Origin: Thuidium tamariscinum
Taxonomy: Eukaryota > Streptophyta > Bryopsida > Hypnales > Thuidiaceae
Direction of reading: 5' to 3'
Assembly (NCBI GenBank): GCA_947034885.2
Contig: OX344752.2
Location: 2,294,001-2,358,000 of the forward strand
DNA: 64,000 bases
In this document: positions 1-11,099 of the stretch, piece by piece
How positions within the stretch are numbered: position 1 is the first letter of the stretch
Layout: each line of letters opens with the position of its first letter
Made by a program: the position numbers and the translations under genes
Notes under the pieces: model-generated
What the model saw: only the letters and a program-made list of their open reading frames with translations
The model's database searches: none
Told to the model about the DNA's origin: nothing

Positions 1-29
1 ATAGAAGACTTCAGATTCCTGCACATTCA

Positions 30-213
30 TGGTCAATTTTGTTAAAATGGCGATATTGTACAATAAAATGGCATGACATTCTGTTAAAATGACACATTTT
101 CTTCCTCTACCACTAAGCCTCTATGTCAAAATGGTACACAAAATATATAAAAATGACACTTGAAATTTGTCAAAGTGGCACTCGAAATACCACCATTTTA
201 ACGAAATTGATCA
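30..213. repeat. Short foldback (MITE-like) element, G family
   Basis: The left arm (about 31-58) and right arm (about 183-213) are inverted repeats built around GTTAAAATGG preceded by TCAATTT. A longer relative with the same arms lies at about 58583-58908. No coding capacity is seen and a target duplication could not be fixed. Confidence 0.55.
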
Positions 214-243
214 TATTCATATAACGTGCAAGGGAGATAAGGA

Positions 244-629
244 TCCATCATTAGAGAAAATATGGACTCTCTGGAGGGCTGCTAAGAAGTGTTGGAGGGG
301 ACCCTTTTGATAACATTTATTTCCCCTTCACAAATGTTTTTCCCCTATTGTCATTCATGTTAGTTTTGCAATTGTCAGTGCATTGAATTGCAAAGAACCA
401 TTAATTAAATGGAGGAGCATGTGATAGTTACCCTTCATTGACAAATCAAGAATTAAAAAAGGCAAGAAACTCATACATACCCAAGATATTCACACAAGCT
501 GACGCACCTCTATCACGCACCTCTGTTAGAGATTCCACCCTTTCTGTAGCTCCGTAGGACTGTGTATATAGACTGGTTCGTCAAACCCTCGAAGCCCTCC
601 GGAGAGTCCATATTTTCTCTAATGTTATG
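244..629. repeat. Terminal-inverted-repeat MITE-like element
   Basis: Bases 244-280 and 592-629 are inverted copies of one roughly 37-bp sequence containing TTAGAGAAAATATGGACTCT and ending in GGAGGGC. The interior has no open frame of note. It lies just downstream of the truncated 3' end of the TRS130 remnant. The superfamily is not identifiable from this copy. Confidence 0.6.
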
Positions 630-994
630 ACGGGTGTGAAACACAATATCAGAACAAGATACACCATGTGAGCCTCGGCTAATATGCTGGCTACTATACG
701 AACGAAAATTAGCAAACCGTTAAAACAATTATCAAATTCAAGACTGAAAGCAGCCGAAATGCATGTTCTATGTACTAAAGCCAAACAGAGGGCACTGCTA
801 TGTAGAAGGCACCGCATTTCAGATTACCTATACATGACTAATGCTCTAGCATCAATCCGTTCTTCCACATAAGCGGCACTCACCCACAAAATATCCCCAC
901 TACTTAACAGTCATGTTCTTCAAATGCAAAAAAAACACAATACTTCTCTTGCTGCATGCACGGAGGACAGGAACTGAGATGATGGCACACATAC

Positions 995-3610
995 CTGATC
1001 ATTGCACTGCGCTCTGGGCAAGAGCAAGTTTCCTTTGGAGTCCTGCTGCTGAAATGCAGCCCAACCCTCCTTGAGCCTCTCAACTCGCCACTGGAACACA
1101 ACTTGCTGTCCAACACGGGGACATTGTGAAGGGACAGGGAGCATACCGACCGCCACCATTTCCTCCAGAACTGGCATTTTAAGGTGGAAACTGCTTGAGA
1201 AACGGCACTCGTAGTACAGTATGTCCGCGAACGCAGCTTAATTTGCCCAATACGGCCGGTTTGTACTCCCAGTACATAGGACCCGGGTTTTTGTGGTGGC
1301 AAAAACGTCATTAAGACGCGATTCTTTCCAGGCTTAAGTACTGGAGCATCCACACTCTTCACGAACTGCAGAGAATTATTGTTAGGCTAGTTGAGAAATT
1401 TATGGGAAGGAAGCAGGTACGGAGCACCATCCTCAGAAGCCAAATCATAATCACGAAACCCAAGTCATCTGATGTAACATGAAACGACGGACATTTAGTG
1501 ATTTCAGCCTGGATACGAGACTTATTACCTTCGTTCCCTCGTCGGCAGCAAAGGTGGTAACCAGTGTCAAGCTCAACGAATCCAAAGTAATGTCGTCCGG
1601 AAACCCGCTCCACACAGTCACCATCAAAGTGCCAGGATCCCCCTCGCACAATTCAAGTGGTGGACCCCCTCTTGCAGCAAATGTGATAAGTGTAGACACG
1701 TCCAACGATACCGGTACAGGCAAACCACCATGGGCTAATTTCACGATTCCCGCTTGAATAGAGATTCGATCCTCACTAGATATAGGCCCAGGATCTAAGG
1801 ACAAAAGCTTGATGCAGGAGGAGAGGTAGCCGGCCCAATCTGATAGTTTCCTTTGACAGTCAGACAGTCGTGGAAGAACTTGCACTAATAAAGCATGCCA
1901 CCCCTCACTCCCATAAAGAGCACAGACCTGTTTATCAAAGTAACACATTACATCCTCCATCAATTCAACAGGTAAAAATATACGATATCTAATAAAAATG
2001 TCTTCACAGGAGAGAAAGGTCTCATTAGGCCCCAGCAACATGAAATATCGATGCTGTAAACCAAAGTCGTAGCCATCAGTTAAAAATGGCATGGACCTGG
2101 AACGAGCTCAAAGATCACAAACCATGACGATAAATTTCAGAATATGCTATGAACATTGTCGATTGCCCCTTCGATGTTATCTTGATCGAATTCAACTGTA
2201 CCTTCTCGTAAAGTTTAGCAGCAGCATCCAATGCTCCACGTCGATAATGTACAGCTGCAACTTCACCATCCAAGACCACGCCATGTCTTTTACGCCAAGA
2301 TCGATGGAAATTGTCAGCGGCAGCTCGCGTAAGGTTCAAAAACATTTCCTATCACATATTTCAATAGCAAAATGGTCAAACCACCATGAACAGGGAGAAA
2401 ATCTAAACACGGTCAACAAAAACAGATGCTGTATACAACGGGGATTAAGAGATTTGGACTGTAACATCTCAGAAATCTAGGGCGTGGTTTGGAACTATGA
2501 ACTATGAAGAACTGCTCTCCCAAGTGTGAGACAGAAACAGAAAGCAACAAAATCAGATGCACTTGACTTATTTCGCAAAATGATAAATGATACGAGATGA
2601 ATTAATTCGACATTAAAGTCAAAAGAGACCGATACGACTCAGGTCAATGAAAGATGCAAACACATACCTCAAACCCCTCAACGGATGATAAAGCCGTGCG
2701 TAGGGTTTCATCACTGATGCTGGTCAACAGTGCATGCTCTGCCGCTGCTTGAACTTCATTGGGGGTTCAATACTATTGTACTTCTGCAGGGTTTCGTGGC
2801 TTGAAGAATCTGCTCCAGAGATAGACTCCTGAGGAAGTGCTGAGGGGGGTACTGGAGCAGCAGCAACTGCAGCAACAGCAGCATCTGCAGCTGGGCTACC
2901 GTTGTTTTACATATTAGACACCAAAGTCAGGATACTAAAACATACCCTTGGGTCATAACAGAGAGGACAACTCAAATATTCAGTCAACATGTATTCAAAG
3001 AAAGTATCCTCTCGTGGAAAAATTAGCAGATCTTATAAATGCAGGAAAAAAGGAATCATAGTATTGGGCTTTGTGGAAAACAAAATGAAATTCAACAGTC
3101 CCCGGTATCAATTCATTCTTTGAAACAGAAAATCATAATCAATACCAGACAAAAGGAAGAGACGATACAGAATTTCAGTTGGGAGATGGAATAACCATCC
3201 TTCTCTCACCTTTCCTTCAGAGAAAGTCGGCTCAAATCAAGCATCTCAGCCAGACTACCGGCCAACTGCCAGAGATGCACTCCGACGGTTGGCTTCACGG
3301 AGAAGAACAGTCGGTGATAGAGAGAGTTGCTTTGTGAGCCTTCCAAAACCTTCTGACAATTTTGGTGGTGATATCTACATGTTTTTCACATACTACAACG
3401 TTAGTAGGTGAAGTCTATGAGCGTTTCATTTGTGTAAGAACACTCAAAGAGAAAAATCACACTTGGAAATTAATCCTCTCAGGACTGTGATTAGAAAACA
3501 ATAGTTACCTGTTCTTCAGCTTGCACACGAGAAATATCAGGAGGAACTGCAGGCCAAACAGCAGGCCTCGGCCATGGCAATATGCTCAACGCTGCACTGC
3601 TTAGATGACT
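995..3610 (-). pseudogene. TRS130: TRS130/CLUB-like TRAPPII subunit, internally deleted pseudogene (copy 1)
   Basis: TRS130 is the plant TRAPPII-specific subunit that acts in Golgi and post-Golgi vesicle tethering. Exon-like blocks in gene order on the minus strand: about 3610-3509 (LPWPRPAVWPAVPPDIS, donor GTAACT); about 3346-3210 (SPTVLLREANRR, donor GTGAGA); about 2900-2670 (TSISDETL...EGFE, donor GTATGT); 2348-2202 (RSWRKRHGVVLDGEVAAV); 1927-1529 (VTVWSGFPDDITLDSLSLTL); 1365-about 1200 (LPPQKPGSYVLGV); about 1180-995 (FQWRVERLKE, donor GTATGT). Most retain splice-like borders, so this is a genomic copy, not a retrocopy. It is broken: after the REANRR motif the frame runs into stops; the EVQAAAEH exon lacks 10 bp present in copy 2; and the PGSYVLG block is joined almost directly to the near-C-terminal block, removing several hundred residues of the usual protein. 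The N-terminal part and last exon are absent. Family assignment rests on recalled motifs; decay is read from the sequence. Confidence 0.8.
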
Positions 3611-3896
3611 CGCCGTACTCCAAGTGTAAACGACATGGTAAAAGTAGAAATTCATTTACAAGGAGTCAAATTGCACTCAATTTGTAAACATCAAAACCCT
3701 CTCGATCTGCATATTGTGTTGACAAACATGCTGAGACTGAACAATTTCGGAAGAATCAGTGTTGCTTATTGGACAATCAGATACTACAGTTGCATAACAG
3801 GATGGTGCAGAATGAATAAATACATGTAGTACAGGTGGTGCCCGACATGTAGCTGGGTCCTGGGCACCAATTCAACTCCTGGCTTGGTTAAATCAC

Positions 3897-4898
3897 TTAG
3901 TTCACGGAAGTACATACTCGCCGGATCTCGCCGGCGCTGCCCGTGAGCACCTCGATCTGGCTCATCACCACCATGGCCTCCGCGAAGTTGGAGCTGAATG
4001 TGGCCCAGTCAGTGTTCGCACACACTGATCCTTTGGTACGCGAGTCCACCCACATGCTCTGATCGGAAGTCAGCAAGCCGTGTTGGTTCACGACGTCCTT
4101 GAAGAACTGGGTGTCGAATTTCGTGGGAGTCAAATCAAGGTCGATGTTGGCGCCGATGACAACAGCCTCAGGGCACTTCTTCAACAAGTATTTCGCGAAG
4201 GAGGATGGGAGTGTGGGATCGATTTTCTCACCGTGGATGCGGTTACCGATGGCTATGCAAGGCGCGACGCCGATGGTGTGAGAACCAGTCAGGGCCACCA
4301 TCTGCGCGGCGTTCAGGCCCTTCTTTTGGAAAGCCTCCAACAGCACGGGCACCGTGTTGTTGGGAAGCTGGATATTGGCCGCCACCTCGGAAGCCCTGGA
4401 AACGGTGCCGTCGCGACGCCCAGCAGGCACGGTCCAGCCTTGGCCTCCCGTCAACGTCACGGTGTCGCGCACGGCGAATTGCAGCACGTCGGCGCAGGAA
4501 ACGATGCCCGGGCAGGCCTCCTCCACGGCGGCCTTGGCGGCGTCGATGGCGTCGAAGCCGTGGAGAAGGACGTTGAAGGGGAAGGTTTTCTCGGAGGTGG
4601 GTCCGTCGAGGAGCAAGGACGCGTCGCAGCCGCGGACGAAGCAATCGTGGTAGGCGAGGCGGAGGACGCCGGGTGCCACAGTGGTGTCATTCTGGAACGA
4701 CTTGAGCATGGACTCGTAGATGATGGTTTCCACGTTGGGGCACGAGTGCTGGTAGAAGCCCTCTCTGCAACCGCCATCGCTGTAACTGGAGAGGCTTCGC
4801 CTAGCAGACACGGGTGCGCTCACCAAGCTCAGAATGGCCAACACGGCCAACCAGCCCGCGAATGCAGACCTCGAAACACCCATCGTTCCAACTTCCAA
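3897..4898 (-). CDS. Class III (secretory) peroxidase, copy 1
   Basis: Intronless gene for a 333-residue haem peroxidase that would use H2O2 to oxidise phenolics in the apoplast or cell wall. A hydrophobic signal peptide spans about residues 6-32; Met6 is an alternative start giving a tighter signal. Catalytic residues are present: distal Arg80 and His84 in RLAYHDCFVRGCDAS and proximal His207 in ALTGSHTIG. The distal calcium-site residues in HDCFVRGCDAS are conserved. The expected disulfide cysteines can be placed at 53/129, 86/91, 135/329 and 214/242; Cys293 is extra and is Arg in copy 2. The residue two before the distal His is Ala where many family members have His. It ends in VCTSVN, with no obvious vacuolar extension. 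GC content is far above the surroundings. The TRS130 remnant lies downstream on the same strand. Substrate cannot be inferred. Confidence 0.95.
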   Translation of the reverse strand: MEVGTMGVSRSAFAGWLAVLAILSLVSAPVSARRSLSSYSDGGCREGFYQHSCPNVETIIYESMLKSFQNDTTVAPGVLRLAYHDCFVRGCDASLLLDGPTSEKTFPFNVLLHGFDAIDAAKAAVEEACPGIVSCADVLQFAVRDTVTLTGGQGWTVPAGRRDGTVSRASEVAANIQLPNNTVPVLLEAFQKKGLNAAQMVALTGSHTIGVAPCIAIGNRIHGEKIDPTLPSSFAKYLLKKCPEAVVIGANIDLDLTPTKFDTQFFKDVVNQHGLLTSDQSMWVDSRTKGSVCANTDWATFSSNFAEAMVVMSQIEVLTGSAGEIRRVCTSVN

Positions 4899-4963
4899 CC
4901 GACAACTTGAAGGCCTAAGATGGAGAATTAATGAACTAAAATTGAAAGACCTAGAAACGGTGC

Positions 4964-4975
4964 GATATATATATC
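4964..4975 (-). promoter_or_regulatory. Putative TATA box of peroxidase 1
   Basis: The minus strand reads GATATATATATC here, about 66-77 bp upstream of the ATG at 4898. That spacing suits a TATA box with a short 5' leader. The corresponding segment is missing upstream of peroxidase 2. Confidence 0.5.
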
Positions 4976-6480
4976 AGAGCTCCCTCTCAGTCGAGTTGAG
5001 GAATTCAAGCCCTGCAGTCTGACGTACCTAGTCTAGAGCTGACATGCAGCCTGAAAGCTTGAAACTGCTGAGAGACTGAGAGCTTGATTGATAAGAGAGC
5101 CGAAGTTTCTATGTACCACCGACGGCTTTATCCTTGCACGGCTAGCTCAGTCCCGGCCACAGTCTATTCAGTTTAAATCTTTCCGCAAGTCCACCTAATA
5201 AGTCACCAGGCTCTCTGAGTGACAAAGCATTGTATTTCGACTATCCTCTCCTTGATCTGCCGGAGTGCCGGCTAGTCCAGAACTCCAGGGGTGACCATTA
5301 CTCCTCCCGGTTAATTTACAGTCTAGAACCAAATCTACACGACCCAGTTGGCGAGCTTCATCCGGCTGCACCGATCGATTTCCAGCGTCGATCCACTCCC
5401 AATTTTCCCCTGCAGTGTGAAATTTAATTTTCGGCGTACTCAGTTTGCCATTTCACCTCCCTTCACTGCCGTGGAACCAAAGTTTGTACTGGGAATCCGG
5501 TCATTTCGGTGAATACAGAAGAGGCTACACTTTCTCAAAGCGGTTTTTGAGTCCCGTTTCATGAGTGGGACTCTGGATATTTCTCCGTATTTTATAAAAC
5601 TTTATTGACGATGCGTGGGTGCGCGTGAAAGTGATGATGGGGAGAAGGGATCTGAAGAGGGGTGTCTACTGGGATGCGACAAGGGCGTTTGAGAGAAATG
5701 AATAGAGTTTTGTTTTGTTTTCATTTCTTCTCATTGCTTTTGACACGAATTGAGAAGAGAGAGTTTCTAAATCGCTGCGTTATGGGAAGGGGTTGACTGG
5801 GGATGAGCGTGGCTGAGACGATTGGATGGGATTGGATTGACGTCCAGAGTGGCGGCCGGTAATTGCGCACGTGTACGTACCGGCGCTTGTTCTTTTTATT
5901 TTGTTTTTTGTTTTTAACAAATGAAACGGATTTCTTTGCAAGCGGGTATAAATACAAGCCCGTCAGCCTGACGGAGATCAGGACCGTACCGTAGCATGCT
6001 TGATGTCTTTTTGGACGTAAGAGTGACGAACTGACGATGAGGAATCTAAGCAGCGGGGTTGCGATTGGAAAGTTAACGATGATTCAGTCCTCTTTTCAGG
6101 TTTTAGATATAGCTTGGTGCACTGACTCGCCCTGGAACAGAACTACTACAAATCTTGGAAGGAGCACCGACTGAAAACAGCACACGCGCATACAAGCGTG
6201 CGAGCACCTTCTCGCACTCCCAAAAATGACATTCCTTCGAACACGACCCCAACATCCAATCCAGAACTACGATATAGCTACCAGTTCACATTTCCAGACA
6301 ACAATGTAAATGTAAAAGCGGTTAAAGGAAAAGGATGGCTCTAGCTTGTGTCTAGCAAATAATCAGGAGCCCTAAAAGAAAGCATTGATAATCGAAGCCA
6401 TAAGAGATAGCGTATCTAACAAATTCAAACGACAAGTACCATTGCCCATATGAATAATTTGGAAACACAGGAGCAAACTA

Positions 6481-7007
6481 CACTAAAGATGATATTTAGT
6501 GTTTAATGACATTTAGTGTTTTTACACCCCTACTAGCCGCAACACTAAATCTGAACTGTGAGGACAATTAGTGTTGTGTTAAACTTCAATCAGAGTTGTC
6601 ATATCAGACCGACTGCAAAGTTCAAAGCTTTGTAACTTTTGCAAAACAAATCTGAATTGGACATATGATATGTTTTTTGACATCTACAATTTTTGTAGAT
6701 GTCAAAAAACATATCATATGTCCAATTCAGATTTGTTTTGCAAAAGTTACAAAGCTTTGAACTTTGCAGTAAAAAATTGTCCGATATGACAACTCTGACT
6801 TCAATGTACTGCCTCCACTTTCTCTTCTCTTCCCTTCCCATTAATGTGTTCTAACACTAAATGTAAACCTTTTCAGATTTCAGATTTACTATGGAGTACA
6901 TTTAGTGTTTGAATTGACATTTAATGTTACTTACTTTCATAGGGTAATTGGCTTTTAGTGTATGCCTTCGTATTTAGTGTACAAGACACTAAATATCATC
7001 ATTAGTG
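6481..7007. mobile_element. CACTA-ended TIR element with subterminal repeats
   Basis: The left end begins CACTAAAGATGATATTTAG and the right end is its inverted copy with one mismatch, ending TTAGTG. TTTAGTGT/ACACTAAA recurs many times inside in both orientations, like the subterminal repeats of CACTA elements. Flanks are CTA and TAG, so only TA is clearly duplicated and the superfamily is uncertain. A second element is inserted at 6591-6797. No transposase remains. Confidence 0.65.
6591..6797. mobile_element. hAT-like foldback MITE nested in the CACTA-ended element
   Basis: A 207-bp near-perfect hairpin. Its ends are CAGAGTTGTCATATC and the inverse GATATGACAACTCTG. It is flanked on both sides by the 8-bp direct repeat ACTTCAAT (6583-6590 and 6798-6805). 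An 8-bp target duplication with a CAG-type terminus is typical of hAT elements. The two arms are almost adjacent, meeting around 6690. Confidence 0.75.
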
Positions 7008-7015
7008 TAGTCCTA

Positions 7016-8447
7016 TCAGTCACGTCGTGATCAAAGTGACAATGTTATTTTTGGCAATAACTTTTGATGCATGGATCCTATAAGTTTGAAATTTTTATTG
7101 GAGATGCCTAATTTGATATTAATTAGATTCCTTGTATTTTTTAAAAATTTAAAATTAGTTTTATAATTAATTTTGAACTTAGGGTCATTGCAAAAAACAC
7201 TGTCCAAAAAGCGTAGCATTTTCACAGTACTCTTTTTTTCCTTCAAGAGGGCTTTAAAATTAGAAAAATAATTTTTTAAAATAGTAAAAAATATGTTTCA
7301 TGTATATATCTTTAAAAAGAAGGTACCCTAGAAAGGAAAATTATGGGAAAAATCTCTAAGTAGGAGAACTAAAAAAGTACAAGATCTCATGAAAATTGGT
7401 ACTTTTACATCTTAATTTGTAAAAAATAGGAAAATAATTTTTTCTTAAAACTAAAAATTGTCCATTCTTAAAGAGTTGATTTTGATGAGATTTCACCAAA
7501 AGAACAATCTTAAAACCATCTTCAATGTTTAGAAATTGTGCGCAACGAAAAAAAAATTGCAATCATGTGGAGGATATGAAATAACATATATTTGGATTTC
7601 ATTCAAAAGTTATAAGTTTTACACCTATATGTATAGACCATGAAAGTTTTGTTTATAAATCATTAAATTGGCATTCATAACGTAGTGATTTTTGTAAACT
7701 ACAAACTGTGACGCTCAACAAAAATGATTTTTAAGTATAAATTGTTTTTTTTTAATTTCTAAGAAATAAGGAATCTAATATCCTTCAAGTTAAGTATGTT
7801 CAATAAAAGTTTCATGTTCATTGGACTTATTCTCCAAAAGTTATAGTAGACAACAAAAAAATGGTTCTCATTGTGACATGAAATAGGACCGGTGTTTCTT
7901 GCAATGACCTTCTGACTAATTTGTCTCAATTAGGAGTTTTAGGGTTTTCACCATGTTAGGAGTACCCAAATTTCATGATTTAGAACTCAAAATTTCATGA
8001 TCTATTTGCATAGTAGGAAATCATGTATCCATCAAAGGAAATTAGAAAACATATTATTTTATGCCCTCCACATGAGTACAAACAATACTTCCATTGCACA
8101 CAATTTTTTAACATTGAAGATAGTTTTTAGATAATTCTTTTGGTGAAATCTAATCATCATCAACTATTCCCTGATGGCCAATTTTTAGTTTCTCAAAAAG
8201 TTTTTTTTCCTATTTTTTTCAAATTAAAATGTAAAAGTGCCTATTTTCATGAGATTTTGCACTTTTCTAATTCACCTACTTAGAAAATTTTCCTATACTT
8301 TTCCTTCTTAGGATATTTTTTTCTTCAAGAAATATACATTAAGCTTCTTTTTTTTAATTATTTTTTTATTTTTAAAGTACTCTCGAAAAATCAAGAGTAT
8401 TATAGCCAAAGTGTACAAAAACCAATCGGTCTTTTTTGAACTCACCC
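7016..8447 (+). mobile_element. E-family element, left end lost, interrupted by a second copy
   Basis: Bases 7016-7181 and about 7914-8447 match the start and remainder of the complete E element at 48764-49497, in the same orientation. The right end (GGTCTTTTTTGAACTCACCC) is a degraded family terminus. The left terminus is missing where this copy meets the CACTA-ended element. The intervening 7182-7910 is another copy in reverse orientation. Confidence 0.55.
7182..7910 (-). mobile_element. E-family element, complete, nested and inverted
   Basis: It begins GGGTCATTGCAAAAAACACT and ends with GGTGTTTCTTGCAATGACC. Its interior is the reverse complement of the 48764-49497 element. Flanking 4-mers (CTTA; CTTC or TTCT) do not give a clean duplication. 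It interrupts the older 7016-8447 copy. No transposase is encoded. Confidence 0.65.
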
Positions 8448-9170
8448 CTCTACATTTTTGTCATAGATTTAATACAAAAGAGCCAACTTTTAGGAATTGC
8501 CTATCAAATCCCTAAAGGCCTCATCGTAGGCAATATCAAACTCCACAACTGGTTGTAGTAAGCCATAGAGTGCTCTTGGTCTTGATAAATTGCAACACCA
8601 ATAAACCTCATATTAGTTCAATCGGCGCATTTAAGAGGGATTCTAAACCCTAAATAAAGCCAAGATAGTTCATGAGTGTTAAATTGATAAATTAAAAAAT
8701 ATCCAAAATGTGACAAGGTAAGCGTCTATTATTGAGGAGGACATTGACTTAAGATTCAGTTGGCCAATTCAAGGTTTTAGAAGGGCACTATACATTCACT
8801 TATGCATCCCAACAACTCCTACAACCCTACAACCCTAAAATGTTGTATCCACACAATTGAGAAAAATTGCTTGTAACTCACGGATTACGATTCTAGAGCA
8901 AAATTTGAAAGCTTGGCACGGAAATCATTTCGCCACTTGGAGGTGCTCTAATATACACAACTTACATCTACATAAAAATCTGTAAGGAGGGAGGGACGCT
9001 TCTCTACAAACTTCTTCCACTGTTTAGCTAATACCTAAGAAGCCAAAAACTTTATAAGGTCTGCAAACGCCATTTGAAAATCACAAGTTGACGGAAGATT
9101 GTAGATTGCGTATTCTAATCATGGATTCTTTTTTGAAATTCAATCAAAAAGATATTTCCAAGTGTAGGCA
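8448..9170. other. AT-rich DNA without recognisable gene
   Basis: No convincing open frame or element boundary was seen. It separates E-family copies from H-family sequence. Confidence 0.5.
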
Positions 9171-11099
9171 ATTCTAATTCCACCCTTGAGCAAGAATCTA
9201 ATACACGGATTCTATGTCTAATCAAATACTCATCGTTTTGGGTGTTCAAAGAATGCCTTTCAAGCAATGAACTCTTTAATAATGTCTTCTAAATCCTAAA
9301 AATAACCAATTTCAATAATTCGGAATAATGGTTAGTAGTTAAGGGTTTTAATGAATGTCCTAAAGCTAAATCTTAATCTAACACTTTAACTATTCTATTC
9401 TATCTAATTCTAGATTTTTTCCAATTATTCTAAATAAAATTTTTAACTATTTATTAATTTTAAATATTTAAGCAAGATAAAGTTGAACAACAAAAAAAAG
9501 AGAATGAAAATCAAATAAGGGCGATTCACCTCCTCGGCATAAATCTCTATAGTCCGGTCATCAAACATCGTCATATGCACATACTTGCCAGCAATTTCAC
9601 CATTAAACTCCTCTTGTTCATTCATTAAACTAATTCATGATAAATTCCACTTTGTTGGTAAAGGATAAATGTTTCTAATTTCCACTTCACTAATGGTCAA
9701 GAGGTTTTAACTATTTTTGTGTATTTTTGATTAATTCCTAACCTTTGGTAATTATTCAAATACCAAAAAATTAATTAAATCTACCAAATAAAATCCTAAG
9801 CCAATAAGTTTGTAAATCAATTGTTAATTAAAAATAATTGATTGTATTTTATTTTAAATATTATTTCCTATTTGATCAATATTCAAATGGTAATTAATTA
9901 GTTAGAATCTAAAAATCTAATCAAATCTTTTCAAATCTAATTAGTTCTTTAATTTCCCTCAATTCCTAAAGAAATTGGTTGTCAATTTTGTCTTATTTGG
10001 CCTAATAAAACAAAATTAACAAAATCTAAACCTTCTAAGAATCTAATTAATAACTAACTACCAAAGATTGAAGAACAAACCGAGGAATAAGAATAATTTT
10101 CAATTGTAAGATTCTATGAATATTAATTTTAAAATGTCAAAGGTCAAAGCCAAAGAATAAAAAATTAGGTGTCAATAGTAAGATAGTTGGGAAATTGGTT
10201 TTCTAATCAAAAATTCCTTCAGGTGTCTTTCTTCTCAAGCTTTATTCTCTTCACTTCTCTTTCTCTCACTCATTCTCTAGTTTGTTGTTGCAAGTTTTGT
10301 AGAGAGGTGTTTCAATGGAGTTTGAGAGGCACTTGAGAAAATTATGAAGAAATTTTGATGCTTCACAAGTAGATTTTGTCAAAAATTCAAAAATGGATTG
10401 TGGCTACCACTACCAATCCGATTTGATTTATGATAAAATCAATTTTTGAAGTATCCAATTTTTAGAGAGCTAAATGATCACTTACTTGGAAATTTTGATA
10501 TGTGTTGTACTAGCTCAGTGCCTACCAAACAGGCTTAGTGTTCCTCTGCCGAACTAGCTCAATGCCACCCTGTTGAACTAGCTCAACCCACTACAGCCCC
10601 CTCCCTTTTTTTGATAGACACGTGTCTACGCGTGACTAGCTGGATCCCACACCTCAAATCCACGTCACCTGAGCGACATGACACGGCACGATTTGCTACC
10701 GACCGGACTTCTCCGTCCATCTTGTTCAATCTGTCTTGCTCGGTTCTTGCTAATCCGATTACAGACTTTGGTTTGGTCTGGCCCTCTAGCCAACTGGTTG
10801 GATTGTATTTTTGTTTATTGGTTTTTTGGTTCTATCCTAACACACTAAGTTAACTATCATAGGGTGAGTATTATGACTAAATCATGATGGACTCAAAATA
10901 AAACTAATATGTCTAAGATTTTTGGGTTTGTAAAAGGGTGGTTAACATTCCTAACTTCAACAAATCTATCTAATTAAAAGAGAGTTTTAAGCAAATAGGA
11001 GGAAAGAGTGTCCACTTGATTTGGTAAAACACAAGACAATGGTAACTTGTCTTTTGAATTGGAGGCTTTAAGCCTCTCAAATCCTTGTCTACTTGTGAG
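9171..11099 (-). repeat. H-family retrotransposon-like internal region, minus orientation
   Basis: It contains, in reverse complement, the signature around 'attgcttg(g/a)aagg' that also marks 15130, 22320 and 36625. It also carries the short conserved exon at 9530-9625 and an AGCTCA-rich degenerate repeat at about 10505-10600. No reverse transcriptase or gag domain is recognisable. Interpretation as a decayed LTR-element interior is inference. Confidence 0.4.
9530..9625 (-). CDS. Conserved 32-codon exon of H family (copy 1)
   Basis: Starting at the ATG at 9625, an open 32-codon segment ends at GAG followed by GTGAAT, a splice-donor-like sequence. Residues include NGEIAGKYVHMTMFDD and EIYAEE. 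The exon at 14842-14937 has exactly the same length, the same donor position and 19 of 32 identical residues, with mostly conservative differences (I/V, N/D, E/D). That pattern suggests past selection on the peptide. Function is unknown; downstream exons were not found. Confidence 0.4.

Larger units (their letters stand above)
2670..6120. repeat. Segmental duplication, copy 1 (TRS130 remnant + peroxidase + upstream)
   Basis: This stretch matches 54995-58347 in the same orientation almost throughout, with scattered substitutions and small indels. It includes about 1.2 kb of non-coding DNA upstream of the peroxidase. The right edge falls just after TTTTAGATATAGCTTGG in both copies. The left edge in copy 2 falls at the end of a TRS130 exon. 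Bases 6121-6477, to the right, hold nothing recognisable. Confidence 0.9.

Noticed and set aside
1451-2092. Intact single-exon gene of 213 codons
   Set aside because: Only the exon 1927-1529 matches TRS130; both ends of the frame read into intron sequence beyond AG and GTAATA borders.
4080-4910. Long plus-strand open frame opposite peroxidase 1 (276 codons)
   Set aside because: It is antisense to a GC-rich, clearly conserved peroxidase; open antisense frames are expected there. The same applies at 56399-57289.
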